From positions 186,001 to 250,000 of the forward strand of contig JANQKZ010000035.1 of the NCBI GenBank assembly GCA_028280845.1: a stretch of DNA of 64,000 nucleotides, given 5' to 3'. Numbering within the stretch: position 1 is the stretch's first letter; every line of letters begins with the position of its first letter. The notes under the pieces are model-generated. The model had not been told where the DNA came from and made no database searches. It saw only the letters and a program-made list of their open reading frames with translations. The position numbers and the translations under genes were made by a program. This DNA comes from Opitutales bacterium. Its GTDB lineage: Bacteria > Verrucomicrobiota > Verrucomicrobiia > Opitutales > JABSRG01. Below, piece by piece: positions 18,277 through 28,600 of this stretch.

Positions 18277-21200
18277 CTAAAACTCAAACCGTGCCGTCAA
18301 CTGATAACTCCGGCCTTCCTGGATACGGAAGGCTCCGTAACTGCCATCGGGTTGGGCATTGAGGGGCACCAGTTTATTCTCCCCGAAGGCATTGAAGACA
18401 TTGAATTGCAGTGAAGTGCTGACCGTATCATCAAACCAGGGAAGGTCATAACTGAACCAGAGGTCGAAGATATTGAGTGGGTCGTCGCTGAAGTTCTTAT
18501 CAATGTCGATCACCGTATTGCCTTGGTCATCGATCTGCGGTTCGTAGGCGATGACAGAGGAGCTTTGATAGCGGTAGGCCCCACCGACACCGAAACCTCT
18601 CAACTTACCTTCGGTGAAGTTGTAGTTGGTTACCGCATTGAGGCGGTGTTTCCGGATTTCGGGCTGGGTCTGTCCATTGAGGGCGTCGACCTTGAGGAGG
18701 AATCCGGAGACGTTGGGCCAGATATTGACAGCAACGCCAGGGCTCTGCACCCACCAGACGGGCATTTCGCCAGCCGGCGTTTCTTCTACGTAGTGCCGGA
18801 CAAAGTCAAATAGTTCGGAAATATTGCCGGGCACATTGTCGCGAATGGCTTCCGTTTGGGAGTAGTTAACCGCCAGACGCCAGTTGCGGGTAGGATTGGC
18901 CACGAGTTCCACTTCATAACCTTTGGAGACCGAGTCTTCTGTGTAGGCGTGTCCATCGGGTGGGCCGATCTGAGAATCATCCGTATGGGCTGGGTTCCAG
19001 GGACCACGCACCCAAGATTGGACAAACTTGGGGAAGGTGGCTTCCAGGTCGGTTTCAAACTGCTCCCAAGCAGGAATGATCACGTCTCGCAAACGATCGG
19101 GGTCCGGGTGATCCTCGATGAGCCATCCGGAATTCGGGTCCAGGAAGAGCCCGCGGGATTCTGAAGGTGAGGCGATAGTAAAGCCAAACCAGAACATATT
19201 GGCATCGAGGTCCGGGAAGGTAGAGGTGGCGTTGGAGATCTTGGTCTCGTACTTGGTCAAGCGCAGGCTATACTTGTTGTCCGGTGTACTGAGCAGGATA
19301 CCATAATCTTCGGTTTCTCCTTTGGGGGGAGCGAGCGGGTCGCCAAACGCATCCACCCGCTCAGCGGCTGGCTGGAAGTTTGTCCCATTATTGTAGAACA
19401 AACCTACATTGAGTGGTATGAAGGGGATCTCCCGGTCTTCCCAGAGACGGTTGATATGAATCACGCCACTGTAGTTGTTGCTGGTGGCCTTCAATTCTCG
19501 CCGTTCGGGGACATCGAAGTTGTAAGCGCTCGAGCTCAGGTTGATGGTATTATCATCGTTGATCTGATTGGTTTCATTGCCATTGCTGTCGACACGGGAG
19601 GGGGTATGAGTTCCGGCCACGGCGTCGTCTTTTCTATAGCCGTAGGTGAATACCAGCGCATCATTCCAGAAATAGCCCTGGTAGACCAATACCTGGGAAT
19701 CGATTTCGGAGAAGGAGAGCTGGGCTTCCATCGTCAGCGCGTCCTGGCTTGCCTGGCCATCACTCGCCACCAGTAAGTTCATGTTGCTTCTCACCCGACC
19801 CAGATAGTTGGCGGGGTTCATGGACTGGAAACCCCAGCGTCCTGCTACCCCGTTTATATCAATATCGCGGCGGTGCCTGAACTGGTTATTATCGAATACA
19901 TCCCCCGGTCCGTAGGGCATTCCCGTGGCGGGATTGGTCTGGGGCATCCAGGAGGGGATGTAGTGTTCCACGCTGATGGGCCCTCCCGTTTCCGGAAAGA
20001 TTTTGTGTTGTATACCGGTAAGGGAAATCTGGTTTAAGGGGGTTCCCCGCAGGTCCGGGGTGAGGTAATAGCGGAAGGCTGTGCGGTTCGCCTGAGAATC
20101 GATTCGATTGTCACCGGTGAGGGCTTCGCGGGAGGCCTCATCCCAACCATGAGAGTAGAAGTTGCGGCGGTCGCTAAATTCATCCTCATACATGACGGCT
20201 CCTGTCACCCGGTGATTACCGAGCAATTTCCACAACCAATTGCCGTCACGACTTTCATTAAAATCATGGGAGGCAATAGCCTGGATCCGCCATGCCTTGC
20301 GGTCGATGGTGGAGTTAAATGAATTGCCCACGGTTTCGGCGGCGAAGTAGGCCCGTCCGAGATTGGGGTTGAGCAGGTCCGCGGAAGGAACGAGGCCCTG
20401 TGGCCAATTCGGGTCGGAGGAAATAGCATCTTCGGGATAAACGGTTTCGTTCATCTCGACTGCGAGGTCCGCCCGGCCCGAGATTACACTGTTGACCCCG
20501 CCTTCCCAGTTTTGGCTGAAGAAGTTTGCGTTGAGGCCGAACTTCCCGTCCAGGTAAGTTTGGGAGAAGCCGAGCTCGTAGGTCGTCCAATCCATATTTT
20601 CTTCTTTGTTATCCCCGTCCATGAGGACTTTGTAGAAGTTAAATATGTTGTCATCCCTCAGGCCTCGTTGAACATAGAGGCCGGAATCCCCGAAGGGAAA
20701 GCCCATGAACCGAGCGTATGTCGGGTAGTCGGCGATCACTACCGGGAAGGTGTCCGAGGCCATGATGGTATTGGGTTCGATCGCATCGTTGACCGTGCCA
20801 TCCGGATTAAGGGAGCCCGTGGTTTCGATGCCTGCCGAAAGAACGTCGATGGGGCCATTACGATCATAGACCCAAACCACGTTATTGATGGAAATAAAGT
20901 CGCCCTGGACGAAGGGCTTAAAGGCCAGGTTATCAGGCAGGGGAGGATCGTCGTTGACGGAGTTGGAGTCACGACTGGCGGTATTCGAATTGGTGGTAAA
21001 CCAACCCCCTTCGTGAGCGGGATCAAACCATGGGGTGAAACGATCGTGCGGCGTGACAAAACGGGGATGGTTACTGGTTATCGAACCAAATTCCACGTTG
21101 GCGCTGAACGAAGTATACAGTTGGTTTTTGTTCAAGAACTTCGGTTCCCAGGTTGCCGCAACATAGAGGCGATCATCGTTCTCGTAGGCCGGATTCTGCT

Positions 21201-21948
21201 GGTACCGCTGACGGTCAGCCAGACCGGCAACTCGAACGGCCAGTTCGTCTTCTATGACTTCACGATTATAATCCAGGGAGCCACGAATGGATCCATAAAA
21301 ATCGAACATCAACTCCGCCCGGCCAATGTTTTCAAAGACAGGAGAAATCAGGCCGGCGTTGACAACCCCTGCCGGGCTGCCCAATCCAAACATGATTCCA
21401 TTGGCCCCCCGGAGCAAGTCTACGCGGTCTACAGCGTAACCATCCCAGGGTACATCCGTACGAAAGTAATTCCGGGTGTTGTCGGCGGCGGCCAAACCAC
21501 GGATACGGGTGTTGGTATTTGGGCTCAGGAAGTTGTCTGCCTCATTGACCACCGAACCGACTTGGGCGCCGGAGAAATTTCCCCGAGGTCCGCCGACTTC
21601 AGTGTTTGTGGCGTAAGCCAGGGCTCCAGTATTATCCACCGCTCCAATGTCTTGGAGGAACTCTGGGGTGAGCACCTGAATGGCCGTTCCAATGTCTTCC
21701 AGGTTGGTGTGTATACGCGTGCCCGCAAGGGTATTGGATGCGTAGTATCCCGAGTCGGAAGATGCATCCACTTTAAAGGGAGATAAGGTTTCGATTTCCT
21801 CATCATCGCCGGGGGTGGAGTCATCTTCGGGTTGTGCCAACATAGCACCGGAGGTAAGCACAAGGGCAAGGCCTAGGGCGATGACAGGTGTGCTCCCCAA
21901 GAATCGAAAGAAACCGAAAGTAAGGGTTTCAGATCTAGTTGTATTCAT
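18277..21948 (-). CDS. TonB-dependent outer-membrane receptor
   Basis: This large (1223-residue) receptor has a signal peptide (VIALGLALVLTSGAMLAQ), then a short N-terminal segment with LSPFKVDASSDSGYYASNTL, a leader style typical of the Opitutus-type receptors. The plug is at about 75-200, containing TRIRGL and DRVDLLRGANGIMFGLG. The remaining ~1000 residues form the beta-barrel, ending in aromatic TARFEF. No separate SusD partner is encoded nearby, as is usual outside Bacteroidota. Neighbouring GH127, GH78 and GH-A genes suggest import of plant or algal oligosaccharide fragments, but the ligand is unknown. It is followed by a strong terminator. Confidence 0.92.
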   Translation of the reverse strand: MNTTRSETLTFGFFRFLGSTPVIALGLALVLTSGAMLAQPEDDSTPGDDEEIETLSPFKVDASSDSGYYASNTLAGTRIHTNLEDIGTAIQVLTPEFLQDIGAVDNTGALAYATNTEVGGPRGNFSGAQVGSVVNEADNFLSPNTNTRIRGLAAADNTRNYFRTDVPWDGYAVDRVDLLRGANGIMFGLGSPAGVVNAGLISPVFENIGRAELMFDFYGSIRGSLDYNREVIEDELAVRVAGLADRQRYQQNPAYENDDRLYVAATWEPKFLNKNQLYTSFSANVEFGSITSNHPRFVTPHDRFTPWFDPAHEGGWFTTNSNTASRDSNSVNDDPPLPDNLAFKPFVQGDFISINNVVWVYDRNGPIDVLSAGIETTGSLNPDGTVNDAIEPNTIMASDTFPVVIADYPTYARFMGFPFGDSGLYVQRGLRDDNIFNFYKVLMDGDNKEENMDWTTYELGFSQTYLDGKFGLNANFFSQNWEGGVNSVISGRADLAVEMNETVYPEDAISSDPNWPQGLVPSADLLNPNLGRAYFAAETVGNSFNSTIDRKAWRIQAIASHDFNESRDGNWLWKLLGNHRVTGAVMYEDEFSDRRNFYSHGWDEASREALTGDNRIDSQANRTAFRYYLTPDLRGTPLNQISLTGIQHKIFPETGGPISVEHYIPSWMPQTNPATGMPYGPGDVFDNNQFRHRRDIDINGVAGRWGFQSMNPANYLGRVRSNMNLLVASDGQASQDALTMEAQLSFSEIDSQVLVYQGYFWNDALVFTYGYRKDDAVAGTHTPSRVDSNGNETNQINDDNTINLSSSAYNFDVPERRELKATSNNYSGVIHINRLWEDREIPFIPLNVGLFYNNGTNFQPAAERVDAFGDPLAPPKGETEDYGILLSTPDNKYSLRLTKYETKISNATSTFPDLDANMFWFGFTIASPSESRGLFLDPNSGWLIEDHPDPDRLRDVIIPAWEQFETDLEATFPKFVQSWVRGPWNPAHTDDSQIGPPDGHAYTEDSVSKGYEVELVANPTRNWRLAVNYSQTEAIRDNVPGNISELFDFVRHYVEETPAGEMPVWWVQSPGVAVNIWPNVSGFLLKVDALNGQTQPEIRKHRLNAVTNYNFTEGKLRGFGVGGAYRYQSSSVIAYEPQIDDQGNTVIDIDKNFSDDPLNIFDLWFSYDLPWFDDTVSTSLQFNVFNAFGENKLVPLNAQPDGSYGAFRIQEGRSYQLTARFEF

Positions 21949-22615
21949 AATCGGTAGGGGTTCGATTGGGTCTCATAAAGATATGATATGTGCCCCTCGA
22001 GTGGCCTCTATGGCATACACGGGATTGATCGCCTGAAGAGAGAGGGGGGTAACAGTAGGATCAAGGGTAAGGGTGTAGTTCTAAACAGTTTGCAGTCTGA
22101 CATGGTTGGGGTTGGTCAAATGACTGCCTGGCACCTTCCATGATATCGAAACCCGCATTTATGGTAAATTGCGCAAAGTTGAGCTTTTATTTCGATTTAT
22201 TGCTAACTGCTTATTGATGATGATTAGCACTGTTTAATAACAGCCCCCTGCTGGTTTAAGCTTTCTAATGAGGCGGGTGATGCTTTTGTCCAAAAAGAGG
22301 GAATGGTTCGTGGGCGCGGGGAAGAGTCAGGGGAGTGCCGGTAATTCCGTTAGGAGAATTCTTGATGTCAGTGGGATCAAAGGCGGTCCCTCGATGCCTT
22401 GCATCTTTTGAAATCAGTATGTATCGAAAATCGGGATACAAGGATGAAGAAACAGAACTTACCGGTTGAGCCGGGGCGAGGAATTGTGAACGATGCGCAT
22501 TGGAGGAAATTGCGGTGGGTATGCGCAAAAAAATATAAAATTATTTAGTAAGCACCTATCAGGTTCTGGGGTAGAATGCATTCCGACTCATAGACCTGCT
22601 TCCCTATTGTTTGAA
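21949..22615. other. 667-bp divergent intergenic region
   Basis: This AT-richer stretch separates the TonB receptor (minus) from a GH127 gene (plus). It holds copy C of the AraC-associated element and a near-dyad around 22154-22173 (GCATTTATGG then TAAATTGCG) that resembles half of that element. No convincing coding sequence was seen on either strand. Confidence 0.6.
22421..22514 (+). promoter_or_regulatory. copy C of the AraC-associated element (split)
   Basis: GTATC at 22421 and GATAC at 22435 keep the 14-bp spacing of copies A and B. ATTGGAGGAAATTGCGG at 22499 keeps the 11-bp ATTG spacing. The distance between the two halves is 40-41 bp longer than in A and B, about four helical turns. 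It lies about 100 bp upstream of the GH127 start chosen at 22616 and overlaps the longer alternative start, which I therefore reject. Confidence 0.45.
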
Positions 22616-24376
22616 ATGACGGATACCTATTCTCATGTTTCGCTGAATTCCCTTTCCATGGGGGGAGAAATCGGCCGCCGAATCGAGCTCACCGTTCATC
22701 AGAATCTGTTGAAACTGAATCATGCGGCCGACTTTTTATCGCACTTCCTCAAAAAGGATGGAACAGCTCCCGGAGGATATGTTGGTCTGGGGAAGCTGGT
22801 GGATGCCTTGTCCAAATTTGCGAGGTATACCGAAGACCCAGCGGTGCTGGAACTGAGAAGGGAGCTTATGGGCAAGATTTTGGGTTCGCAGGAAGCGGAT
22901 GGGTATATCGGGGTTTTTGAAGAGGCGGATCGGGGGTTGAAGCTCTGGGACCTGCATGAAATGGCCTACATGGTGGTGGGGTTGGTCACGGACTACCGGC
23001 TTTTTCAGGAGGAGGCCGTTCTGGAGGCGGCCCAAGGGCTGATGGGATACCTGCGGGGGTGCCTGGAGGCGGACTTCTCTGAGGCGTTGCAGAAGCAGGA
23101 TGTCACATTTGAGAACGCCACCATCGGGCTGGAGCATGCCTGTATGGGAATGTATAAAGTCACGGGTGACCGGGAATACCTAAACCTTTGTATAAGGGTC
23201 AGCGGATTTGACCGCTGGGACTGGCCAATCCTGATGAAAAAAGAGGGGCACGCCTACACCTATATGGCCCGTTGTCTGCAGCAATTGGAATTGTTCCGTG
23301 ATACGGGGGAGCCGGCTCTTCTGAGACAAAGTCACATGGTTCGGGATTTTCTGCTATGTAAGGACGGGATGGTTGTAACAGGAGGGGCAAGCCAACTGGA
23401 ACGATGGACAGATAATCAGTTTGGCCAACACGCGCTGGCGGAGACCTGTGTCACTGCTTATTCCCTCTGGCTGTTGGACAGCTTACTGCGGCTGGAAGGC
23501 CATTCGTATTACGGTGATGTGATGGAGCGGATTATCTATAATACCCTTTTTGCAGCCCAATCCCCGGACGGAAGAAAGCTGCGGTATTTTACGCCCTTTC
23601 AAGGTGAACGGCACTACTTCAACAAGGATACTTATTGTTGTCCGAACAATTTCCGACGCATTCTGGCAGACTTACCTTTATTCGTCTACTACACAGCTGA
23701 GAAGCGTATGTTGGTAAACCTATATAATGCGTCTGCTTTTGACGGGGAGGTTCCCGGGGTCGGCCGGGTGAGGTTCGAGCAACAGACCGATTACCCAAGT
23801 GACGGCAGAGTGAACATTCGGGTGGGACTGGAGGAAGCCAGAGAATTTGAGCTTAAACTACGTATCCCCCACTGGGTAGATGAAGCCGAAATCCGTATAA
23901 ACGCGGAAGCTCCCCTCCGGATTACGCGGGGGGGGACATATTATACCATTCACCGAACCTGGCAGGACGGAGATACGGTGAATTTGACCTTGCCGATGCA
24001 GGTGAAAGCCGTTCGTGGACGCCAGATGCAAGCCCGGCATGTGGCTCTGGTGCGGGGTCCGTTGGTGTTTGGGCTGAATACGACCCGCCAGAACATGTAT
24101 ATCGAACCGGATCTGGATTTTCTGAGAGTGGATCCCGGTTCTATCGAAGGGCCGATCTCAGACGACCAGGTGCGCCCGGGCGGTGTGATGCTACGAGGGA
24201 AGGCCTGGAGTAAAAAGAGCGCGGTGCTGGGCGGTCCTGATTTAGACCTGGAATTCAGTGAATTCGTGGATCCCGGGGTGCGGAGTATTTATTATATGAC
24301 CCCGGATCAGTTGGATGATCGGATAGAGGAAGATGCGTTACATTTTCCCGGGGGATGTCCCTGCTGTTCCGATTAA
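22616..24376 (+). CDS. GH127-family glycosidase (third copy)
   Basis: The start at 22616 (MTDTYSHVSLNSLSMGG) gives 586 residues. An in-frame start at 22493 would place the regulatory element inside the gene. GH127 site residues are present: Glu262 in QLERW (candidate acid/base), E276-T-C278, and Cys341-Cys342 in YCCPNNFR. No signal peptide is seen. The C-terminus is beta-rich and ends in an unusual Cys-containing tail (GGCPCCSD). It is convergent with the dehydratase gene, 11 bp away. It probably acts on L-arabinofuranosides or related units in the cytoplasm. Only the family is certain. Confidence 0.85.
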   Translation: MTDTYSHVSLNSLSMGGEIGRRIELTVHQNLLKLNHAADFLSHFLKKDGTAPGGYVGLGKLVDALSKFARYTEDPAVLELRRELMGKILGSQEADGYIGVFEEADRGLKLWDLHEMAYMVVGLVTDYRLFQEEAVLEAAQGLMGYLRGCLEADFSEALQKQDVTFENATIGLEHACMGMYKVTGDREYLNLCIRVSGFDRWDWPILMKKEGHAYTYMARCLQQLELFRDTGEPALLRQSHMVRDFLLCKDGMVVTGGASQLERWTDNQFGQHALAETCVTAYSLWLLDSLLRLEGHSYYGDVMERIIYNTLFAAQSPDGRKLRYFTPFQGERHYFNKDTYCCPNNFRRILADLPLFVYYTAEKRMLVNLYNASAFDGEVPGVGRVRFEQQTDYPSDGRVNIRVGLEEAREFELKLRIPHWVDEAEIRINAEAPLRITRGGTYYTIHRTWQDGDTVNLTLPMQVKAVRGRQMQARHVALVRGPLVFGLNTTRQNMYIEPDLDFLRVDPGSIEGPISDDQVRPGGVMLRGKAWSKKSAVLGGPDLDLEFSEFVDPGVRSIYYMTPDQLDDRIEEDALHFPGGCPCCSD

Positions 24377-24387
24377 TCGAGGTTCTT

Positions 24388-25500
24388 TCACTTCACGCCA
24401 AACTGCTCCATGGCCTCTGGCTTGAGGGTAGTGCCTGCGCCATTTTCCCGGGGCACCTGATACATCCCGTCCACCACGGTCATGGGCTCCACGAAACAGC
24501 GTCGGGTCCATGGGATATATTCGAGGCTCGGACATCCCGCGTGGGCTATGCCGAGGTGGAGTTGGGCCTGGCCTCCATCGCCATGATGGGGCACGACGGG
24601 CAAGCGATGTCCATAAGCGAGATCGGCGACCTTCCACCACTGGGTAATGCCTCCGACTCGCACCGCGTCGACCTGCACAAAGTGAACGGCCCCGGCATTG
24701 ATAAAATGGCGGAAGTCATCGATCGAATAGAGTAATTCGCCCAAGGCGATAGGAGTGGAAATCTGGCGAGCCAGTTGGGCATGTCCGTTGATGTCGTGAT
24801 GCCACATAGGTTCCTCGAACCAGATAATGTCAAAATCCTGCAGGCGGACACCCACCCGAGTGGCATGGTTGAGATCCCATCGTCCGTTTGCATCGACCAT
24901 GAGCTTGATGTCATCTCCGATCGCCTTGCGGACAACCTCTACTCGCTGAAGGTCTTCCACCGCGGAAGCTTTACCCACTTTTATCTTTATCCCGCGAAAC
25001 CCGGCTTCTTCTACCTGCTTACGGCAATCATCAACCAGGAGTTCTTGAGGCCAGTTTAACCAGCCCGCATCGGTATTGTATGCTTCCAGATGGGTATCCT
25101 CCTGCCCTCCCAGCAGCTTCCAGAGCGGCATCTGCAGCACCTTGGCTTTTAAATCCCAGAGTGCTATATCGATGGCGGAGATCGCCATTTGGGTGATACC
25201 GCCACGGCCCACCCACAGGGCGGGGGAGTATTTGATCATGGTCTCGTTGAGGGATTCCACCTGCATGACATCTTTCCCGATCAAAAGCGGGCCGAAGGTA
25301 TGCTCGATGCAATCCACGATCACACGGTCGAGTGGCAGGAAAGCATGAGTTCCGGTATAACCGTAACCGGTGGTTCCATCCTCTGCGGTGATCATCACTC
25401 CCGGCATGCCCCAGTGAGTGATGGCATGGGTGCTGTCTGCGATTTCGTCGCGGGTAACGGGAACGTGGAGAATGAAGGGGGTCAGTTCTTTTATCTTCAT
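24388..25500 (-). CDS. enolase-superfamily sugar-acid dehydratase (mandelate racemase subgroup), cytoplasmic
   Basis: The 370 residues carry the full mandelate-racemase-type site: Lys172-x-Lys174 (IKIKVG), metal ligands Asp203 (MVDANG), Glu229 (WFEEP) and Glu255 (ALGE), an Asp at about 278 (VDAVRVGG), and His at 305/306 (PHHGDG). This is the K-x-K plus H/D arrangement of acid-sugar dehydratases such as galactonate, talarate and fuconate dehydratases. Unlike the other four enolase-superfamily proteins here it has no export signal. It lies convergent with a GH127 gene and downstream of a large glycosidase, so a hexonate or pentonate derived from those sugars is likely. The exact acid cannot be read from sequence. 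Confidence 0.85.
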   Translation of the reverse strand: MKIKELTPFILHVPVTRDEIADSTHAITHWGMPGVMITAEDGTTGYGYTGTHAFLPLDRVIVDCIEHTFGPLLIGKDVMQVESLNETMIKYSPALWVGRGGITQMAISAIDIALWDLKAKVLQMPLWKLLGGQEDTHLEAYNTDAGWLNWPQELLVDDCRKQVEEAGFRGIKIKVGKASAVEDLQRVEVVRKAIGDDIKLMVDANGRWDLNHATRVGVRLQDFDIIWFEEPMWHHDINGHAQLARQISTPIALGELLYSIDDFRHFINAGAVHFVQVDAVRVGGITQWWKVADLAYGHRLPVVPHHGDGGQAQLHLGIAHAGCPSLEYIPWTRRCFVEPMTVVDGMYQVPRENGAGTTLKPEAMEQFGVK

Positions 25501-25662
25501 GGCAAGGCTGTTGGGCCCGAATCTTATCCCTTACCCAGTGGACGACAAAACATCTTTATTGGACGTTATTGCCTTTTTGTTATTATTGGGATGCTCCTGG
25601 CCTGTATTGTATAAGGTAGCGTGATCACGAATCGATAGGGTAGTTTAAGGAAGAGCGGGGGC

Positions 25663-28600
25663 TTAAGGTCGGGGTAGATTGAACCAGCCACGGGACTGGG
25701 AGTAGAACCACCGGTTAGAGTCCTCTAAATAGTAGATCCACTCGGCGGTGCTGCTCTGCCACATCCAAGGGTAGAAATGGACGCCGTGGTAGATCCACCC
25801 CAGGTCGGGATGGTAGGCCCAGAAGTTGGCCGGGTTGTGAGAACCGAGGAAGAGGTAACCATGATCGGCGTGGTAGATCCAGCCCCCTGGTTCACCCACA
25901 TCCTTCAGGAGGCCGAGTCGGGTGTCATAGAACCAGCCGCCACCCATTTCGTAAAATCCTGAAAAAAAACTATCGGGTCGGTGAAGCGTGACGTGGGTAT
26001 AGAGAGCATGACGGGGCAGGACGATTTCCAGGCCCGCTTCAGTGAGCTGGTGGCGGGGTTGACCGATGGGCATGCCGTTGATGTCAAGAATCTGGATCTC
26101 GGCAGACTGTGCACTGGTTACGTTGTGCAGGAGGATGGTGCAATCGGTGGTGGTGACATTGAGGGGTGGGGTTCCCATGTTGGTGATTTCAAAGCCCTGG
26201 TGAGTGGTGTTGCTCTCATCCGTCCAGGAGGCTGGGGTCGTGGTCCATCCGTAGGGTTTATCGTCGGTGCCGGACTGGATGAGGATACGTTCGGATTCGG
26301 AGAGCGGCTTGTCGTCGAGGGAGATGGCGAGCACGGAGGCGAACTCGTTCTTTGAATCTACGGATAGATCGCTCAATTGAACCTGCCCGTAATTACCCAG
26401 GAACCCGGCGGTGCCTTGTGCGCGATCGGTGTCCAGGGTAAAGATACCGGCCTGGGTATCCCAGAAGAGTTCTTCGGTGGCACTTTGTACGGTGCCGGTG
26501 CCATGGTCTATGTATTGGTCGAGCAGGTCCTGGCGAATGAGATCGGTGTCATCGTCGGAGGTGACGTCGACTTCAACCTTTCCCACGACGTAAGACCAGA
26601 GGTCTACTTCGCTCTGGGATGAAGGGGCGCCAGTGTCGGAGTCGCGAGTGGGGTCAAACCCGGCGAGTTGAGTGATGATGGATGGCTCACGATCCCACAT
26701 GGATTGCAGGGAACGGCCTTCTTTGACCACCACGGGGGCTGTCGCCACGTCTCCGCGCCGATAGAGTAAGGCGATGCCTGGAAACTGACCCAGGATGGTC
26801 GGTGTTGCCAGGGGCCATTTGGGTAGGGTGGAGGAAAAGGTGGAGGGAGGCATGGAAAACCAGGAAAACCCATCGACATCGTTCATGGATGCCACTGCGG
26901 CAAACATCATCGGGCCTTCAGCTCCGTAATTATTTGGATTCACCCAGGTGAGTTCGGAGATGAAGCTCGGGTGGCCCGTCACCTGTTCGTAGGCAGATGA
27001 TATCAAGTGGGGGTTATAGACTCCGGCGACGGGATTGAATTTGTCGCCCAGGCTGACCGTAAACCTTTGGTTCGGGTCGACGAGATCGATAGGGGAATCG
27101 AAGTAGTTGTGCAGGTCAATCACACCGGCGGCGGTATAGGTCCAGCGCTCAATATCCAGGAGCCGTTCATCGTTGGAGGTGCGCCAGTTGGAGGCAGTGA
27201 AAGTGCACTGAATGCCAATTTCGTCCTCCATGAAAGCCCGGATGTCCGCATACCAGTTGCGCTGTAACCTGGCGTAGAATTCAACGAGGTCGACCATGCG
27301 TTCCCGGCTCGGGCCGGGGTTGAGAAAGCTATACCCCAGATCGTAGGCCCCGGCCACCTGGAGCTCCTGGTTCCCGAGGTCGTCCCCGTTCCGGCTGGCA
27401 CTGCCACCCCATGCGGAGTGTGCGTTATCCATAGATTCGTGTTTTTCCACCACGAACGCATAAAATTTCTGGCGCAGCTTGGTCAGCTGCTCCGGGGGGA
27501 TCTGGTTGAGGTCCAGAGTCCAGAAAAACATATTGTCCTCGTTCTGGATCTCGACAATGGCCAGGGCTGGATCATTGACCAGGGGGACGCCGGTGTAAGG
27601 GTTGGTTGTGGTGTAGAGTTCACGCATCCAGTCCTTGAAGGCGTTGCTCATATCCTCATCCCAAAAGATGTTTCCAAAAGGCGCGCGGTCGTGGGAGCTG
27701 GTCCAGGAAGCGGTGTATCCATCGATCCCCCATTCCGGCTGGATACGGAGGCCGAGGCTAAAAAAGTGAGAGGATTTGGTATAGATACCTGATTCTCTGT
27801 AGGCGGCCACGGTGCGGTGGAGCACATCTCTGGCGAGGGGGTCCACATAGGACATCGTATCAGCCGAGTTGTCGTATACACTGGTATGGTAGCGCACGAG
27901 ATTTACCCCGCGCTTGGCGAGGAATTCCGCGTGGTGGCGCATCGTTTCGTAGGAAGAGTTATTGAAACCCAGGTTGACCCCGGCGAAGCGGATATGTTGG
28001 CCGTCGCCGCGGTAAAATCGATGTCCCTCCCGCGTGATGAACCCGCTCTGACCGGCAAGGTCCTCATTGAGGTAACGTAGATCCAGCAGGGACTGACTGG
28101 AAAAAACCTCGGCCTCCGGTTCAAAGGCCCATTTGCCGGGTTCGGCCAGGCCGAAAAAGGCCTCAGGCTTGCGTTTACCGTTTGGGGCGAAGGGGGTCCT
28201 GGTGGCCAGGAAGGCATCGTAGTAAAACTGGGTGAGACCGGCACCGCCGCGGTCGTCAGGTTCAAACAGGGTGTTGTTGAGGTGAATCTCCAGGGTGACG
28301 GAACCCCGGGGCATTTCCCTTGAGCCCATCTCAACCCAGCTTAGTGGAAAATTGGGTTTATACTCCACATCTTCCAACTTGCTGTTGTCCCCATCGACGA
28401 TGATGAGGGCACTCTCTTCCTCCCCCTTGAGTTTCCAGCCGAACCAGGAGTAGGACCAGGGCTTGCGGACGTAGAATTGATAGTAGCCGGCGCTGGGAAT
28501 TTCCAGATCGTAATCGATCACGTAGGAGAAACCGTTGTTTTGCTCGTCTTCGGTGGTGCTGTAGCCAAAGCCGTTCCCACTTGAATTTACGGATCGTTCG

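Noticed and set aside
20512-21786. 424-codon open frame on the plus strand
   Set aside because: Lies wholly inside the TonB receptor gene in the opposite direction; composition is an antisense shadow with no family motif.
22154-22173. GCATTTATGGTAAATTGCG as a further AraC-associated copy
   Set aside because: Shares only the ATTGCG end; the first block is not ATTG and spacing differs. It is noted in the intergenic entry only.
22265-22528. 87-codon minus-strand open frame in the receptor/GH127 gap
   Set aside because: No family resemblance, no initiation signal, and it overlaps the conserved control element.
25550-25569. TTTATTGGACGTTATTGCC as another AraC-associated element
   Set aside because: The ATTG blocks are 10 bp, not 11 bp, apart and the flanking GTATC/GATAC pair is missing.
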